Source of the DNA: Pseudomonadota bacterium
GTDB taxonomy: Bacteria > Pseudomonadota > Gammaproteobacteria > Steroidobacterales > Steroidobacteraceae
Assembly (NCBI GenBank): GCA_021850555.1
Contig: JAJZLX010000113.1
Span: forward strand, 1,238 to 9,090
Direction: 5' to 3'
Length of the DNA: 7,853 nt
Shown here: positions 5,886 through 7,853 of the stretch, piece after piece
Position numbering within the stretch: the stretch's first letter is position 1
How the letters are laid out: each line of letters starts with the position of its first letter
The notes under the pieces: generated by a model
The model's database searches: none
Told to the model about the DNA's origin: nothing
What the model saw: the letters and a program-made list of their open reading frames with translations, nothing else
Translations under genes and position numbers: made by a program

Positions 5886-6080
5886 CGAGTGTGACGCCTG
5901 CTGGTTGGGAAGGCCTCTAGCGGATGGCGTGGCTCGCCAGGATTCGCCCAAGTTTCCATCGATTCCAGACCGAGCATGTCTGTTGCCAAGATCGACTTTG
6001 ACCTGACCTGATACCTCCGAAATCCTCTCCCCCCGCGCCAGCAAGCACTCAGCTGGCACCCGGAGCGGAGGTATTTCGGC
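5886..6080. other. Intergenic remnant and traG leader
   Basis: No supportable gene. With the G-run corrected, the AAA+ frame stays open to about 6000 but stops resembling the family after ARRKRS, so this is eroded sequence. A weak promoter-like pair (TTGACC, 17 bases, AATCCT) falls around 5998-6026; I would not rely on it. The segment ends with the traG ribosome-binding site GGAGG at 6067-6071. Confidence 0.4.
6037..6057. repeat. Hairpin in the traG leader
   Basis: GCCAGC and GCTGGC form a perfect 6-bp inverted repeat around the nine-base loop AAGCACTCA. It ends nine bases before the traG ribosome-binding site. No T-run follows. It might be an operator or leader hairpin affecting traG; it is short enough to be incidental. 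Confidence 0.35.
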
Positions 6081-7853
6081 GTGACCCCCACCAAGGTACT
6101 GATCGGCCAGATCCTGATCGTGTTCGGGATCGTGGTGGCTGGAACCTGGTATGCGACGGAGTGGACCGCCGCCGCGCTGGGTTACCAGATCCGGCTAGGT
6201 ACGCCCTGGTTCGTGTTTCGTGACATTCCGGTCTATCAGCCCTGGCGGCTCTTCGAGTGGTGGTATGCGTACGAGCCCTATGCGCCGGGGATCTTCGACA
6301 CCGGCGGGATGATCGCGGGAGGGAGCGGACTGCTGGCGGCGGTGGCCGCCGTCCTGGGATCGCTCTTTCGGGCTCGTCAGTCGAAGCTGGTCACGACGTT
6401 CGGGTCGGCACGGTGGGCGATCCATCGCGACCACCAGCGCGCCGGGCTTACTTTGTCCACTGGCGTCTTCCTCGGGCTGATCGGTCGCCGGTACCTCCGC
6501 CACGATGGCCCTGAGCACGTCATGGTCTTTGCGCCGACCCGCTCGGGCAAGGGGGTGGGTCTCGTCGTTCCGACGCTCCTCACCTGGCTGGATTCCGCGG
6601 TCATCCACGACATCAAGGGCGAGAACTGGCAGCTGAGCTCCGGCTGGCGCTCTCGTTTCTCCCATTGCCTGCTCTTCAATCCCGTTGACGCGTGCTCCGC
6701 GGCGTACAACCCGCTCCTCGAGGTGCGCCGTGGGGCGCAGGAGGTGCGCGACGTACAGAACATCGCCGACATCCTGGTCGATCCCGAAGGAGCGCTCGAG
6801 CGGCGCAATCACTGGGAGAAGACGAGCCACTCGCTCCTCGTCGGCACGATTCTCCACGTGCTCTACGCGTGCGAGGACAAGACCCTGAGCGGCGTCGCGA
6901 GCTTCCTTTCCGATCCCGCCCGTCCAATCGAGCGAACGCTACGAGCGATGATGATGACGAACCACCTCGGCGATCGCCCCCATCCCGTGGTTGCGAGCGC
7001 AGCCCGCGAGGTGCTGAACAAGGCGGAAAACGAGCGCTCGGGCGTGCTCTCGACGGCGATGAGTTTTTTGGGGTTGTACCGAGATCCGACGGTCGCCCAA
7101 GTCACGAGCCGCTGCGACTGGCGCATCGCGGACCTGGTCGATGCCGAGCACCCCGTATCGCTCTACCTCGTCGTTCCGCCGGCGGACATCGCGCGCACCA
7201 AACCGCTCATCCGGCTGCTGCTCAACCAGATCGGCCGGCGTCTGACCGAGACCTTGGAGCTGCGGGGCGGGCAGCCCAAGCGCCGCCGGGTGCTCTTCAT
7301 GCTGGATGAATTCCCCGCCCTCGGTCGGCTCGATTTCTTCGAGTCCGCGCTCTCCTTCATGGCGGGCTACGGACTTCGCGCCTTTCTCATCGCCCAGTCG
7401 CTCAATCAAATCGAGAAGGCCTATGGGCCCAACAACTCGATTCTGGACAACTGTCACGTGCGGGTGGCCTTCGCGACAAACGATGAGCGCACGGCGAAGC
7501 GCATCTCCGATGCACTCGGGACGACGACCGAGCTGCGCGCACAGCGCAACTATGCCGGACACCGGCTCTCGCCCTGGCTCGGGCACCTGATGGTCTCGCG
7601 CCAGGAGACGGCCCGGGCGCTCCTCACCCCGGGCGAGGTCATGCAGCTTCCGCCCGATGAGGAGATCGTGATGATCTCGGGTCACCCGCCGGTGCGCGCG
7701 AAGAAGCTGCGCTATTTCGAGGACCGTAACTTCACCGAACGACTTTTGCCGCCGCCTTCGCCCTCGGCTGTCGGCACCTGTGATCGTCCGCTTACCCCTC
7801 CCCACGACTGGCTGGCAGCCATCCCACCCTCCCACTGCCATCCGGTACCCCAG
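6081..7853 (+). CDS. traG: TraG/VirD4-type conjugal transfer coupling protein (3' end beyond window)
   Basis: 591 codons without a stop, running off the right edge. The inner-membrane ATPase delivers the relaxase-DNA complex to the type IV secretion channel. Two N-terminal membrane segments are visible (about 7-22 and 79-97) around a periplasmic stretch. Walker A is APTRSGKGVG (151-160); Walker B is VLFMLDEF (about 404-411, acidic D409/E410). Other landmarks are IHDIKGEN (175-182), YNPLLEVR, ENERSGVLSTAMSFL, the GLRAFLIAQSLNQI segment, and LLTPGEVMQLPPDEE near the C-terminus. The protein is normally about 640-670 residues, so only the tail is missing. I chose GTG at 6081 because GGAGG lies nine bases upstream and the first membrane helix follows directly. 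Codons strongly favour G/C in third position, like rlxS and unlike the cargo operon. In related elements the mating-pair (trb) genes follow. Confidence 0.95.
   Translation, partial: MTPTKVLIGQILIVFGIVVAGTWYATEWTAAALGYQIRLGTPWFVFRDIPVYQPWRLFEWWYAYEPYAPGIFDTGGMIAGGSGLLAAVAAVLGSLFRARQSKLVTTFGSARWAIHRDHQRAGLTLSTGVFLGLIGRRYLRHDGPEHVMVFAPTRSGKGVGLVVPTLLTWLDSAVIHDIKGENWQLSSGWRSRFSHCLLFNPVDACSAAYNPLLEVRRGAQEVRDVQNIADILVDPEGALERRNHWEKTSHSLLVGTILHVLYACEDKTLSGVASFLSDPARPIERTLRAMMMTNHLGDRPHPVVASAAREVLNKAENERSGVLSTAMSFLGLYRDPTVAQVTSRCDWRIADLVDAEHPVSLYLVVPPADIARTKPLIRLLLNQIGRRLTETLELRGGQPKRRRVLFMLDEFPALGRLDFFESALSFMAGYGLRAFLIAQSLNQIEKAYGPNNSILDNCHVRVAFATNDERTAKRISDALGTTTELRAQRNYAGHRLSPWLGHLMVSRQETARALLTPGEVMQLPPDEEIVMISGHPPVRAKKLRYFEDRNFTERLLPPPSPSAVGTCDRPLTPPHDWLAAIPPSHCHPVPQ

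Noticed and set aside
6939..7841. Long minus-strand open frame (300 codons) inside traG
   Set aside because: Antisense shadow of strongly G/C-ending traG codons; no family resemblance.

Overview
The window is the backbone of an integrative/conjugative element (or conjugative plasmid) from a GC-rich Gram-negative bacterium, most likely a proteobacterium. The assignment rests on a VirD2-like relaxase of the RlxS/DUF3363 type at one end, a TraG/VirD4-type coupling protein at the other, and strong G/C preference at third codon positions in both. The species cannot be read from the sequence.

Layout. Positions 2-94 carry the last 30 codons of an upstream gene, followed by a strong hairpin (100-119) and a cluster of GCGGCAC/GTGCCG half-sites ahead of the relaxase (a possible oriT region). 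Positions 260-2221 encode the complete relaxase. Positions 6081-7853 encode traG, which starts at GTG and runs off the right edge. These two genes are usually close together, but here 3.86 kb of cargo separates them.

The cargo has three parts. (1) On the minus strand, convergent with the relaxase, lies a prokaryotic E2-like (ubiquitin-conjugating-fold) protein with a C-terminal SEC-C zinc motif (2294-about 2926). Its 5' end is joined out of frame to a ribosome-binding-site-supported His/Pro-rich start (3057-2893). This looks like the N-terminus of a different, ubiquitin-like protein, so I read the locus as a collapsed remnant of a bacterial ubiquitin-like conjugation operon. (2) On the plus strand, behind a recognisable promoter, is a tight three-gene operon: a TIGR04255-family protein (3387-4199), a helix-turn-helix protein (4199-4978) and a compact zeta-toxin-like P-loop kinase (4975-5586). 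The genes overlap as TAATG and ATGA. This looks like an addiction or defence module of unusual composition. (3) Immediately after it (5593-5885) is the decayed C-terminal part of an AAA+ ATPase gene with two frameshifts.

How the parts work together. The relaxase nicks oriT and becomes covalently attached to the transferred strand, and TraG couples that complex to a type IV secretion channel whose genes probably follow to the right. The interval between them appears to be a cargo site where defence or addiction genes have been inserted and eroded. The intact part most likely to be active is the TIGR04255/HTH/zeta-like operon. The E2 and AAA+ pieces are probably leftovers of earlier cargo.
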